The notes under the pieces: model-generated | Told to the model about the DNA's origin: nothing | Databases searched by the model: none | What the model saw: only the letters and a program-made list of their open reading frames with translations | NCBI GenBank assembly: GCA_003021755.1 | Contig: PXQZ01000003.1 | Span: 1 to 23,736 of the forward strand | DNA: 23,736 nucleotides | DNA from: Halobacteriales archaeon QH_8_67_36 | GTDB lineage: Archaea > Halobacteriota > Halobacteria > Halobacteriales > Haloarculaceae | Reading direction: 5' to 3' | Shown: one piece after another, positions 1-7,671 of the stretch | How positions within the stretch are numbered: the stretch's first letter is position 1 | Layout of the letters: every line of letters begins with the position of its first letter | Position numbers and translations under genes: made by a program

Positions 1-21
1 GAGACAGTGCCACGGCGGTAG

Positions 22-29
22 CTATTTTC
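22..29 (+). promoter_or_regulatory. TATA box of the sugar nucleotidyltransferase gene
   Basis: CTATTTTC is centred about 27 nt upstream of the ATG at 53. This is the usual haloarchaeal spacing to a transcription start at, or just before, the start codon, so the mRNA is probably leaderless. Confidence 0.45.
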
Positions 30-52
30 CGAGGCCGCGAGAGCGTTCGTGC

Positions 53-1234
53 ATGCAAGCAGTCGTACTCGCCGCCGGCGAAGGGACGCGGATGCGTCCG
101 CTGACCGAGAACACGCCGAAACCGATGCTCCCAGTGGCCGACCGTCCGCTGGTCGCACACACCGCCGACACGGCCATCGAGGCGGGGGCCGAGGAACTCA
201 TCTTCGTCGTCGGCTACGAGGCCGACGCCGTCCGGAAGTTCTTTGGCGACAGCTACGGCGGCGTTCCGATCGAGTTCGCAATCCAGGAGGAGCAACTCGG
301 CACCGCGGACGCCGTCGACGCGGCCAGCGAGTATCTCGACGGTCCCTTCGCCGTCCTGAACGGGGACAACCTCTACGACGAGGCGAGCCTCTCCGAACTC
401 TTCGACGCGGCGCCCTCCATCGCGGCCTACTCCGTTCCGGACCCCTCGAACTACGGCGTCCTCTCGACGGCGGGCGACCGGGTGACGGCCATCGTCGAGA
501 AGCCCGCCGACCCGCCGACGGGGCTCGCTAACGCCGGCGCCTACGTCTTCCCGGCCGAGGCCCGCGACTGGCTCGACGTGGAGATGAGCGAGCGCGGCGA
601 GCGTGAGATAACCGACGTCGTCATGCAGGTCATCGAGGCCTCCGACGTCACCGCCGTCGAGGTCGACCGTTGGCTCGACGTGGGGCGGCCCTGGGAGCTA
701 CTGGAGGCAAACGAGTGGAAGGTCGGCGAACTGGAGCGCCGCGTCGACGGCGAAGTCAAGGGTGACGCCGACCTGCGGGGCGACGTGGTCGTTGAAGCGG
801 GCGCGACGATCGAACCCGGCGTCGTCATCGAGGGGCCGGCGCTCGTCCGGTCGGGGGCCAGCGTCGGCCCGAACGCGTATGTCCGGGGTGTGACAGTGCT
901 GGGCGAGGACACCCACGTCGGCCACGGCGTCGAAGTCAAGAACAGCGTCGTGATGGCCGACTCGAACGTCCCCCACGTCTCCTACGTCGGCGACAGCGTG
1001 CTGGGCACGAACGTGAACCTGGGCGCGTCCACGCAGGTCGCGAACCTCCGTCACGACGGGGAGCCGGTGAAGATAACGGTCAAGGGCGACCGCGTCTCAA
1101 CGGGCCGTCGGAAGTTCGGTGTGGTCGCCGGCGACGGCGTACGGACCGCCATCAACACCAGCCTCAACGCCGGCGTCGTCCTCTCCGCGGGCGCGACGAC
1201 GAAGCCCGGTGAGAGCGTCACGCGGGACCGGTAG
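53..1234 (+). CDS. GlmU-like sugar-1-phosphate nucleotidyltransferase with left-handed beta-helix acetyltransferase domain
   Basis: This is a 393-residue cytoplasmic enzyme with two domains. Residues 1 to about 225 are a nucleotidyltransferase. The signature LAAGEGTRMRPLT (7-19) followed by KPMLPV binds the NTP, and NGDN near 103 supplies the metal-binding Asp. From about 235 to 385 are hexapeptide repeats of a left-handed beta-helix, seen as periodic small-residue/Val/Ile patterns ending in NTSLNAGVVLSAGATTKPGE. This architecture matches archaeal bifunctional enzymes that make UDP-N-acetylglucosamine or dTDP/UDP-sugars for S-layer glycosylation. The exact sugar cannot be told from sequence; several paralogues are usual per haloarchaeal genome. 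Start at ATG 53 is supported by the TATA box and by the motif beginning immediately (MQAVVLAAG). No operon partner follows within 200 bp. Confidence 0.88.
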   Translation: MQAVVLAAGEGTRMRPLTENTPKPMLPVADRPLVAHTADTAIEAGAEELIFVVGYEADAVRKFFGDSYGGVPIEFAIQEEQLGTADAVDAASEYLDGPFAVLNGDNLYDEASLSELFDAAPSIAAYSVPDPSNYGVLSTAGDRVTAIVEKPADPPTGLANAGAYVFPAEARDWLDVEMSERGEREITDVVMQVIEASDVTAVEVDRWLDVGRPWELLEANEWKVGELERRVDGEVKGDADLRGDVVVEAGATIEPGVVIEGPALVRSGASVGPNAYVRGVTVLGEDTHVGHGVEVKNSVVMADSNVPHVSYVGDSVLGTNVNLGASTQVANLRHDGEPVKITVKGDRVSTGRRKFGVVAGDGVRTAINTSLNAGVVLSAGATTKPGESVTRDR

Positions 1235-1401
1235 GGAGACGCCGCCCGCGTCACGCGACCGACGAAACAGCGGAGGGCGGAACCGGCCGCAGGGAGGCTC
1301 ATCGGGCGATGCGAGCTGGCAGCACTGGAGCATGAGAGGGACGATACGCCCACAGACCGAAGCGGTAGCGGGGATGATGGTTTCTCGTCGGCGAGTATGT
1401 G

Positions 1402-1410
1402 AGATTAAGT
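1402..1410 (+). promoter_or_regulatory. TATA box of the small zinc-finger gene
   Basis: AGATTAAGT is centred about 29 nt before the ATG at 1436, consistent with a leaderless transcript. Confidence 0.4.
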
Positions 1411-1435
1411 AGGGCGACGACCACCCTCCCATAAG

Positions 1436-1621
1436 ATGGTCGACCCGACATCGGAACATCACGAAGATATCGATGCGGAGGATGCCCCGAACTGTGCGGT
1501 GTGTGACGCCGCCATCGCCAACGAAGTGACACACCGCGTGATAACGTGGGTCGAGGACGACAGCGTTCGGACGGCACACTTCTGTGACGACGAGTGCCGG
1601 TCCTCGTGGGACGGCGCCTGA
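1436..1621 (+). CDS. small zinc-finger protein (CxxC...CxxxC)
   Basis: A 61-residue acidic protein with C20-x2-C23 and C50-x3-C54, giving four Cys that could hold one zinc in a treble-clef or TRASH-like knuckle; His48 lies next to the second pair. The first 18 residues are Asp/Glu/His-rich and probably disordered. Such single-knuckle miniproteins are very common in haloarchaea, mostly without known function; some are thought to bind nucleic acid or protein partners. The TGA stop (1619-1621) lies inside the CTGATA that opens a palindromic repeat, so the 3' end of this mRNA contains the repeat. It has its own TATA box, so it is probably monocistronic. I am confident it is a gene; the function is unknown. 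Confidence 0.75.
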   Translation: MVDPTSEHHEDIDAEDAPNCAVCDAAIANEVTHRVITWVEDDSVRTAHFCDDECRSSWDGA

Positions 1622-1697
1622 TAGTGGTTCGTGTAGCGATGTATCGGTATGCGCCGGCCCCGCAGGCGCTATTCGGAAACGATCTACAATAATCACT
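1618..1697 (+). repeat. palindromic intergenic repeat, copy A
   Basis: This is a near-palindrome of about 75 bp (1623-1697). Its outer arms AGTGGTTCGTGTAG (1623-1636) and CTACAATAATCACT (1684-1697) pair at 11 of 14 positions. The core has GTAGCGATGTATCGGTATGC, then CCGGCCCC, then TTCGGAAACGAT. Two other copies occur at 14878-14955 (opposite orientation) and 19623-19700. All three are preceded by CTGAT. Here that CTGAT provides the stop codon of the preceding small gene. It could be a MITE-like or REP-like element, or a transcript 3'-end structure; I do not recognise a named family. Confidence 0.8.
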
Positions 1698-2006
1698 GCG
1701 GGGCCGGTTCCGTCTTTCTCCCTCACTCGATTCGTTGGAGGTCCGCTCAATGGACTGCTGGCCGCCGATTCCGTCGGACACCGCTCCGATGAGCAGGTCG
1801 AGGACGGCTACGACGGGGCATGGCAGGAGGCTCACGACTGTGGCGGCCGGATGACGGCGAGCGCGAACGTCTGAGCGTGAAACAACCGTTTATCGCCGCT
1901 TCAGTTCGTAGCGGACCGCTGTTTGCGCCACTCCGGTTTCCGTCGTTCGGATCTGCGCCTGCATTGCTCGACGGTCCCGCCGTCCCTCAATACTCGAAGA
2001 GAAGAG
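1698..2006. other. intergenic stretch with a possible coding fragment
   Basis: No complete gene is seen between repeat A and the tRNA. From about 1700 to 1874 (+, stop TGA 1872-1874) one frame has strongly G/C third positions. It reads like an acidic haloarchaeal C-terminus (for example GLLAADSVGHRSDEQVED), but it has no in-frame ATG or GTG between the repeat and the stop. It may be the 3' remnant of a gene whose front was lost where repeat A now lies. I cannot assign the family. The remainder (1875-2006) shows nothing I can identify. Confidence 0.3.
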
Positions 2007-2081
2007 TGCTCCGGCAGGGATTCGAACCCTGGTCATCACCGTGAGAGGGTGATATGATTGGCCGGACTACACCACCAGAGC
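2007..2081 (-). tRNA. tRNA-Glu (anticodon CUC)
   Basis: Read on the minus strand, the 75-nt sequence folds as a full cloverleaf. The acceptor stem is GCTCTGG with CCGGAGC (one G-U pair) and discriminator A at 2007. The anticodon arm is TCACC-CTCTCAC-GGTGA, which places CUC at positions 34-36. The T arm is CAGGG-TTCGAAT-CCCTG. CUC reads the GAG codon, so the charge is glutamate. No intron is seen. CCA is not encoded, as is usual in haloarchaea. Confidence 0.95.
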
Positions 2082-2107
2082 GTACACCGAAACGAAGGAC
2101 GGAGTCA

Positions 2108-2115
2108 CCTATAAC
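2108..2115 (-). promoter_or_regulatory. TATA box of tRNA-Glu
   Basis: On the minus strand the sequence reads GTTATAGG, centred about 30 nt upstream of the mature tRNA 5' end at 2081. This implies a very short 5' leader removed by RNase P. Confidence 0.5.
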
Positions 2116-2148
2116 GATTCCGTTTCGGAACTCCCCTGTGTGGATTTC

Positions 2149-3258
2149 TCACTCCTCGTCGAACGGGGACCCGGCCGCGTCGGGCTCCTCGCCGGCGAGG
2201 CTGATGATGTTCTCACGGCCCACCCGAAGCTTGCTGATGTCGCCGTCCTCCTCCATGTCCGAGAGGAGCATACTGACCTTGGACTTGGACCAGTCGGTCG
2301 TCTCGACGATATCGACCTGCTTCATCCGACCGCCGTTTTCCTCCAGTAACTTGACGACGCGGTCGTCGTCGTTGAGCAGTTCCGCGTCCTCGACGGCGGT
2401 GTCCGCCGACGGCTCGGGAGGCGACTCCGTCGTGACTCCGCCGTCGCCGTCGTCGCTCCCGAGTACGGCGCCCGCTGCGCCGGAGCGCCAGGCCGCGGCG
2501 GCCACCGCACCCAGCGCGATGACGGCCAGCACGAGGGCGAACTGCCACATGCTATCCCCGGGGCTCACGTCCGCGTTCGTGGTGTCGGGGGTCGGGGTGG
2601 CCCCTGTTCCGGGCGGTCCCAGTTCGACGTAGGGCCGGCTATCGGCGAACGACTGTTCGCCCTCGTAGGTTATCGACCGGCTCTCGGCCAGCGACTCCGG
2701 GACGCTCCGGGAGTCGGGGGCGGGCCGTGCGTCGGTGAACGCCATCGACGTGTCGTGCTCGAACACCATCGTCTGACCGGCGCCCAGATAGAACCCGTCC
2801 GCGAACACGTCGCTGACTACGATGCGCTGCTCGTACACCCGCGAGAAGTTCGTCCAGCGGAACGACATCTGAACCGTCCCGAGGTCCTGGCCGGGTTCGA
2901 CACCGGCCGACCGCTGGAAGTTCCCGGCGTCCATCCGCCGGTCCGTCTCGTTCGTCCCGATTCGGGCGAGCGTCCCGGCGTCGGCGACGAAGTCGCGGTA
3001 GAGGTCCGTCTCGTTCTCTTCGAAGGTCGTCGCGTAGGCCCGGAACTGCTCGGTCTCGTTGTCCGTCTCCAGTGGCTGGTTGTGTGTGATCGTCCACGTG
3101 GCAGAGCCGTTCTCGTACAGGGCAATGCGGAACGTCGTCGTGTCGAACCTATCGGGCGTCTGCAACCGGTCGGCGTTCGACGCGGCCACTCCCGGTGATG
3201 CAACGAGACTCGCAACCAGCAGGACAGCGGCGAGTGTGGCGACCACCGCGCGTAACAT
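2149..3258 (-). CDS. membrane-anchored winged-helix (HTH) protein with extracytoplasmic domain
   Basis: This 369-residue protein has four parts. Residues 1-26 are a Sec signal peptide (MLRAVVATLAAVLLVASLVA...). About 27-225 form an extracytoplasmic domain rich in Asn-x-Thr/Ser sites (NGS, NET, NFS). About 236-257 are a single membrane helix (MWQFALVLAVIALGAVAAAAW). About 295-355 are a cytoplasmic winged helix (DRVVKLLEENGGRMKQVDIV, then WSKSKVSMLLSDMEEDG). The layout is that of a one-component sensor whose DNA-binding domain stays at the membrane; haloarchaea carry many such proteins with unknown targets. The start is supported by a TATA box 28 nt upstream. The gene ends 67 nt before the tRNA and is transcribed in the same direction, but the tRNA has its own promoter. 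The ligand cannot be inferred. Confidence 0.82.
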   Translation of the reverse strand: MLRAVVATLAAVLLVASLVASPGVAASNADRLQTPDRFDTTTFRIALYENGSATWTITHNQPLETDNETEQFRAYATTFEENETDLYRDFVADAGTLARIGTNETDRRMDAGNFQRSAGVEPGQDLGTVQMSFRWTNFSRVYEQRIVVSDVFADGFYLGAGQTMVFEHDTSMAFTDARPAPDSRSVPESLAESRSITYEGEQSFADSRPYVELGPPGTGATPTPDTTNADVSPGDSMWQFALVLAVIALGAVAAAAWRSGAAGAVLGSDDGDGGVTTESPPEPSADTAVEDAELLNDDDRVVKLLEENGGRMKQVDIVETTDWSKSKVSMLLSDMEEDGDISKLRVGRENIISLAGEEPDAAGSPFDEE

Positions 3259-3280
3259 CTACATCGTAAGACCCGAGGGC

Positions 3281-3290
3281 AGTATAAAAG
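3281..3290 (-). promoter_or_regulatory. TATA box of the membrane-anchored HTH gene
   Basis: On the minus strand CTTTTATACT is centred about 28 nt upstream of the ATG at 3258. This is a near-consensus haloarchaeal TATA box and predicts a leaderless mRNA. Confidence 0.65.
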
Positions 3291-3306
3291 CGCTGTGAAT
3301 GGGCAC

Positions 3307-6300
3307 CTACTGATCGGTTATCCGGGCAGTGTCTGCCAGTTTCTGGACCGGATGTGGAACCGGTCCGTCGGTCGGGCCGTCGGCCAATTGGGTGCGACAG
3401 GAGGCGCCGGGCGCGACCACCACGTCCCCGTCGCTCGAACGGACCTGGTCGAAGAGGATCTCGGCGATGGCCGTACTCATCGAGTAGTGTTCGGCTTCGT
3501 AGCCGAAGGAGCCGGCCATCCCGCAGCAGCCCGAATCGAGCGGGTCGACGGCGTAGCCGGCACGCCGCAGGACACCGACCGCGTGGTGGTCCTTCGTGAC
3601 GGCCTTCTGGTGGCAGTGGCCGTGGTAGGTGAGCGACGTGTCGGGGTCGGTCCAGGCGACCTCGTCGTCCAGCGCGAACCGGTCGAGATACTCACACACG
3701 CCGAACGTGGCGGCCGCTACGGCCGCGGCCTCGTCGTGGTCGTGGCCGAGCAGGTCCTGATAGTCGGACTGGACCATCACCGCGTCGGAGGGCTCGACGA
3801 CCACTACGTCCCAGCCATCGGTAACCCGCGGCGCGAGCGCGGAGACGTTCGTCGCCGCCCGCTCGCCGGCCACGTCCAGAAAGCCCTTCGAGTGGGCGGC
3901 CCGGCCCGACGGTCCCACGTCGTCGGGCACCTGAACGTGGACGCCGGCGGCCTCCAGCACCTCGACGGCTGCTTCGAGCACCTCGGGGTGGCTGTAGTTG
4001 TTGTACGTGTCCGGGAAGAGCAGCGCCCGGCGAGTGGCCTCACGCTCGGGAACGGCGGGGCCGCGGTCGGCCCACCGGTCGGTAAAGGACTCCCGCTCGA
4101 ACGTCGGGACGTCCCGTTCGCGGGCGATACCCAGCAGCTTCTCGCCGAGGTAGCTGCTGCCGGGGAGCTTCACGGCCCAGTTCGACACCGGCGCGAGGGC
4201 GCTGCCGACCCGCGACAACGCCTCGACGTTGGCGAAGATGCGGTCCCGCAGCGTCGCGCCGTGTTCCTCGTGGTGGGCGTGTTCCACCTCGGCTTTGAGC
4301 TTTGCCATGTCGACCTCGCTGGGACAGTCCCGCTTGCACCCCTTGCAGCCGATACAGAGGTCCATCACCTCGGAGACGAACTCGTCGTCAGTCGGGTCCT
4401 CGGGTAGGTCGCCGCTCATCGCCTGCCGGAGCATGTTCGCCCGGCCCCGTGTCGACGTGCCCTCCTCGTCAGCCGCTCGGTAGGTCGGACACATCACGCC
4501 GCCGGTGGTCTCCTGCGGGCCGCGACAGCCGCCACAGCCGTGACACAGTTCCACCATCCCCTGCATCCCGTTCTCCTCGGGCCAGTCCAGCGTCGGTGCA
4601 AAGCCCATTTCGAACTCGTAGTCGGGGTCAAACCGGAGGTTGTCGGCCATCTCGACCGTGCGAGCGCGTAGCGGGGCCTTGCCGGCCGCGACGTCGTCTT
4701 CGTCCACACCGACGACCTGGCCGGGGTTCAACAGCCAGTCCGGGTCGAAGGCCGTCTTGAGGTCCTGAAACAGTTCCCACACGTCGTCGCCGTAGAGCCG
4801 GTGATTCCACTGGGTCCGCGCGCGCCCGTCGCCGTGTTCGCCGGAGACGCTGCCGCCGTACTCCCGAACGAGGTCGGTCGCCCCGTCGGCGATTGCTTTC
4901 ATCCGTTCGACGCCCTCGACGGTCTTGGTGTCGACGAGCGGGCGGATGTGGAGACACCCCGGCCCGGCGTGGGCGTAGAAGGAGGCGAAGGTGCCCTGCG
5001 CTTCGAGGAGTTCCTGGAACTCCGTCACGTACTCGGGGAGGTTTTCCGGCGGGACCGCCGTATCCTCGATGAAACTGATGTGTTTGGCGTCGCTGGTCCG
5101 GCCGAGCAGGATGGGGAGTCCCGATTTCCGGAGCTTCCAGAACCGCTCTCGCTCGGCGTCGCTGTGGGCCTCGCGGCCGAGCATGGCGTACGTCTCGGCG
5201 TCGGTCATCGCCGCGGCCGCGTCGCTCGGGGCGACCGCCGTGTCCACGTCGCCGATGCGGTCGGCAAGCAGGTCGGCCACCTTCTGTTTGCCGGCGTCGT
5301 CGCTGTCGGCGTAGAACTCTACCAGCAGCACGGCGCCGGTCCCATCGGGGACGATTTCGTCGACGAGTTCGCCGAACGCCGCCGTCTCGGCGGCCAGGTC
5401 CAGTAGTACGTCGTCGAGCACCTCGACCGCGGCGGGGTCGTGCGCGAGTATCGGTTCGACGTCCCGCATCGCGGTCACGAGGTCGCCGTAGGTCAACAGC
5501 GCGAGCGCCTTCGTCTCGGGGACCGGCTCTAGCGAGACGGTCGCTTCCGTGACGACGGCCAGCGTCCCCTCGCTGCCAGCCAGCAAGCGCGCGAGGTTGA
5601 CGGTGCCCTCCTCGCCGAACTCCCCGCGGGCCTCCGCCAGCAAGCGCGCGAGGTTGTACCCCGAGACGTTGCGCTTGAGCTGCGGGTACGACGCCTCGAT
5701 GTCTTCGGCGCCCTCCTCGACGAGTCGGACGACCACGTCGTAGATGCGCGCTTCGAGGTCGCCGTTCGGGGTCCCCGCGGCCCGGAGCTGTTCCAGTGTG
5801 ACCTCGCCGAACGTGGTCACCGTCCCGTCGGCCAGCACGACCTCACAGGACTCGACGTAGTGGTCGGTCTTGCCGTACTGCAGCGAGTGGGCGCCCGTAG
5901 AATTGTTCCCGATGGCGCCCCCCAGCGCCGACTTGTCGCCCCAGGCAGGGTCCGGCGCGAACTTCAGCCCGTCGGACGCGAGCGCCGCGTTCAGGTCCCC
6001 CAGCGTGGTCCCGACCTGGGCCGTCGCATGGCGGTCCTCGGCGTCGACCGACAGCAGTTCGTCCATGTGGCGGGTGAAATCGAGGACGACGGCTTCGTTG
6101 ACGGACTGGCCGGCGAGGCTGGTCCCACCCCCGCGTGGCAGGACCGGTATCTCGCGCGTGGCACAGTACTCCATCACCGCGGCCACGTCGGCTGTCGAGG
6201 CGGGGTAAACGACGCCGACGGGGGTCACCTCGTACGCGCTGGCGTCGGTGGCGTACAGCTGTCGGGAGTACTCGTCGAACCGGACGTCCCCGTCGACTCG

Positions 6301-6414
6301 CTCGCGAAGCTCCGCGACCATCGCCGGCCGTGGAACGCCCCCGCCCTGATAGTCGTAGTCGGCTCGTCCGTCGGCCGCGGGGTCGTCGTCCGGTCCCTGC
6401 TCGGTAGCGCCCAT
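3307..6414 (-). CDS. FAD-binding and Fe-S-binding oxidoreductase (D-lactate/glycolate dehydrogenase type, GlcD-GlcF fusion)
   Basis: This 1035-residue enzyme couples oxidation of a 2-hydroxyacid to an Fe-S relay. Domains in order: an FAD-binding PCMH domain from about 45 to 270, with RGGGTSLAGQ at 94-103 and NLARLLAGSEGTLAVV later; an FAD-oxidase C domain to about 575; two ferredoxin-like clusters, CHGCGGCRG...CPTYR near 625 and CIGCKGCKRDCP near 688; and a cysteine-rich CCG-type C-terminus with HCHQKA near 935 and GCCGMAGSFGYE near 961. The upstream CCG site is degenerate (GPSGRAAHSKGFL, no Cys pair). Bacterial GlcD and GlcF, or Dld and LutA-type subunits, are fused here. No membrane helix is seen, so electrons probably pass to the quinone pool through peripheral membrane association. 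Substrate is uncertain: D-lactate is my first guess. It is divergent from the liv transporter, separated by 141 bp. Confidence 0.88.
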   Translation of the reverse strand: MGATEQGPDDDPAADGRADYDYQGGGVPRPAMVAELRERVDGDVRFDEYSRQLYATDASAYEVTPVGVVYPASTADVAAVMEYCATREIPVLPRGGGTSLAGQSVNEAVVLDFTRHMDELLSVDAEDRHATAQVGTTLGDLNAALASDGLKFAPDPAWGDKSALGGAIGNNSTGAHSLQYGKTDHYVESCEVVLADGTVTTFGEVTLEQLRAAGTPNGDLEARIYDVVVRLVEEGAEDIEASYPQLKRNVSGYNLARLLAEARGEFGEEGTVNLARLLAGSEGTLAVVTEATVSLEPVPETKALALLTYGDLVTAMRDVEPILAHDPAAVEVLDDVLLDLAAETAAFGELVDEIVPDGTGAVLLVEFYADSDDAGKQKVADLLADRIGDVDTAVAPSDAAAAMTDAETYAMLGREAHSDAERERFWKLRKSGLPILLGRTSDAKHISFIEDTAVPPENLPEYVTEFQELLEAQGTFASFYAHAGPGCLHIRPLVDTKTVEGVERMKAIADGATDLVREYGGSVSGEHGDGRARTQWNHRLYGDDVWELFQDLKTAFDPDWLLNPGQVVGVDEDDVAAGKAPLRARTVEMADNLRFDPDYEFEMGFAPTLDWPEENGMQGMVELCHGCGGCRGPQETTGGVMCPTYRAADEEGTSTRGRANMLRQAMSGDLPEDPTDDEFVSEVMDLCIGCKGCKRDCPSEVDMAKLKAEVEHAHHEEHGATLRDRIFANVEALSRVGSALAPVSNWAVKLPGSSYLGEKLLGIARERDVPTFERESFTDRWADRGPAVPEREATRRALLFPDTYNNYSHPEVLEAAVEVLEAAGVHVQVPDDVGPSGRAAHSKGFLDVAGERAATNVSALAPRVTDGWDVVVVEPSDAVMVQSDYQDLLGHDHDEAAAVAAATFGVCEYLDRFALDDEVAWTDPDTSLTYHGHCHQKAVTKDHHAVGVLRRAGYAVDPLDSGCCGMAGSFGYEAEHYSMSTAIAEILFDQVRSSDGDVVVAPGASCRTQLADGPTDGPVPHPVQKLADTARITDQ
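5579..5656. repeat. 21-bp direct repeat inside the FAD/Fe-S gene
   Basis: An identical 21-bp block occurs at 5579-5599 and 5636-5656, offset by 57 bp (19 codons). It encodes NLARLLA twice in the same frame. Both positions correspond to conserved parts of the family, so it may be partly convergent; identity at the DNA level is nevertheless notable. Confidence 0.75.
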
Positions 6415-6518
6415 GGACTGTGGTCTTGTCCGGTGGACCGTTAAGCTAGCGCACCCCTGTGGAGTGACCCTTCGTCTCTGCGCAGCAGTGTTTAGTTAAG
6501 CGACAACGACGCCGATGC

Positions 6519-6526
6519 GTTATTTA
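6519..6526 (+). promoter_or_regulatory. TATA-like box of the liv operon
   Basis: GTTATTTA is centred about 33 nt upstream of the ATG at 6556, suggesting a transcription start about 5 nt before the start codon. The same 141-bp gap must also hold the promoter of the divergent FAD/Fe-S gene; a weak TTAA-containing candidate for that lies at 6441-6450. Confidence 0.4.
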
Positions 6527-6555
6527 CCGTGGGGGTAGAGACACACACCTAACAC

Positions 6556-7671
6556 ATGGGCATCGCCGAATCAGTGTCAGAGGGGCGACGGCTAGCCGTC
6601 GAACGGCCCGGTGTCGGCGTCCTCGCAGTCGTACTGTTGTATCTCGTCGTCGATTTGCTGGTGAAGTTGAGCGGGACGACGGTGCTGGCCTACGGCATCC
6701 CGCTCGTCGGGGGGTCGCTGTCGACCGGCTCGCTGCTCTCGATGCTTCTCGACGGCCTGCTGGTCGGGCTGGCCGTCGGACTGGCCGGCATCGGGCTGTC
6801 GATGACCTACAGCATCCTCGATTTCGCCAACTTCGCCCACGGGGACACGGTGACGGCAGGGGCGTTTCTGGGCTGGGTCGCGGCCTCGCTCACCGCGACC
6901 GCGGGCGCCGACGCAGCACTCTCCGAACGGTTCCTCTTCGACGCCGGGCGACAGCTGGGCGCCGCGTCGGCCCTGCTCCCGATACTCGTCGGTCTCGTCG
7001 CCGCCGCCGTCGGCACCGTCGGCGTCGTCCTCCTCATCGACCGGCTGACCTACCGCCCGATGCGGGGGGCCGACAACATCTCGCTGCTCATCGCCTCCAT
7101 CGGGGTGGCGCTGGCGCTGCGCTATCTCATCGCCTTCGTCTTCGGGACCCAGACGAGCGGCGTCGCCTCCAGCAGCGTCAGGTTTCAGATCCTGCCGGGG
7201 CTAGCCGTCACCGACAACGAACTGGCACTGCTGTTCGTCTCGGCGTCGCTGATGGTCGGGGTCCACCTCCTGCTCCAGCGAACCAAACTCGGGAAGGCGA
7301 TGCGAGCGATGGCCGACAACGAGGACCTGGCCCGCGTGACGGGGATTCCGACCGAGCGCGTCGTGCGGTTCACGTGGATTCTTGGGGGCGCGCTGGCCGG
7401 CGTCGGCGGCTACCTGCTCGTCCTGGAAAGTGGTACCATCTCCTTTAATTTCGGCTGGATTCGCCTCCTGCTCATCTTCGCCGCGGTCATCGTCGGCGGC
7501 ATCGGCTCCATCTACGGCGCGATGGCCGGCGGCGTCCTCATCGGACTGGTCGACAGCCTCGCGCTCATCTGGCTCCCGTCCGGGCTGACCCGGGCCGCGG
7601 CCTTCGCCGTGCTCATCGTCGTCCTGCTGTTGCGGCCCTCGGGCATCTTCGGCGGGGTGAGCACCGCGTGA
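6556..7671 (+). CDS. livH: branched-chain amino acid/amide-type ABC transporter permease LivH
   Basis: A 371-residue integral membrane protein, the first of two permease domains of a HAAT-family importer. Hydrophobic segments run throughout. The LivH hallmark GLSMTYSILDFANFAHGD lies near 88-105. The cytoplasmic EAA-like loop that docks the ATPase is LGKAMRAMADNEDLARVTGI near 246-265. The N-terminal 60 residues include an extra hydrophobic stretch (VLAVVLLYLVVDLLVKL) relative to the E. coli protein of about 308 residues. The start at ATG 6556 is supported by the TATA-like box. The stop TGA (7669-7671) overlaps the GTG start of the next gene, so the two are translationally coupled. The substrate may be branched-chain amino acids, amides, urea or an organic acid; sequence alone does not decide. 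Confidence 0.93.
   Translation: MGIAESVSEGRRLAVERPGVGVLAVVLLYLVVDLLVKLSGTTVLAYGIPLVGGSLSTGSLLSMLLDGLLVGLAVGLAGIGLSMTYSILDFANFAHGDTVTAGAFLGWVAASLTATAGADAALSERFLFDAGRQLGAASALLPILVGLVAAAVGTVGVVLLIDRLTYRPMRGADNISLLIASIGVALALRYLIAFVFGTQTSGVASSSVRFQILPGLAVTDNELALLFVSASLMVGVHLLLQRTKLGKAMRAMADNEDLARVTGIPTERVVRFTWILGGALAGVGGYLLVLESGTISFNFGWIRLLLIFAAVIVGGIGSIYGAMAGGVLIGLVDSLALIWLPSGLTRAAAFAVLIVVLLLRPSGIFGGVSTA

Noticed and set aside
20..40. GTAGCTATTTTCCGAG near the window start as a partial copy of the palindromic repeat
   Set aside because: Only about 12 positions agree and the rest of the element is absent; it is better explained as the TATA box of the gene at 53.
3295..5406. Long plus-strand open frames opposite the FAD/Fe-S gene
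   Set aside because: They are antisense shadows of a gene with strong motifs over its whole length.
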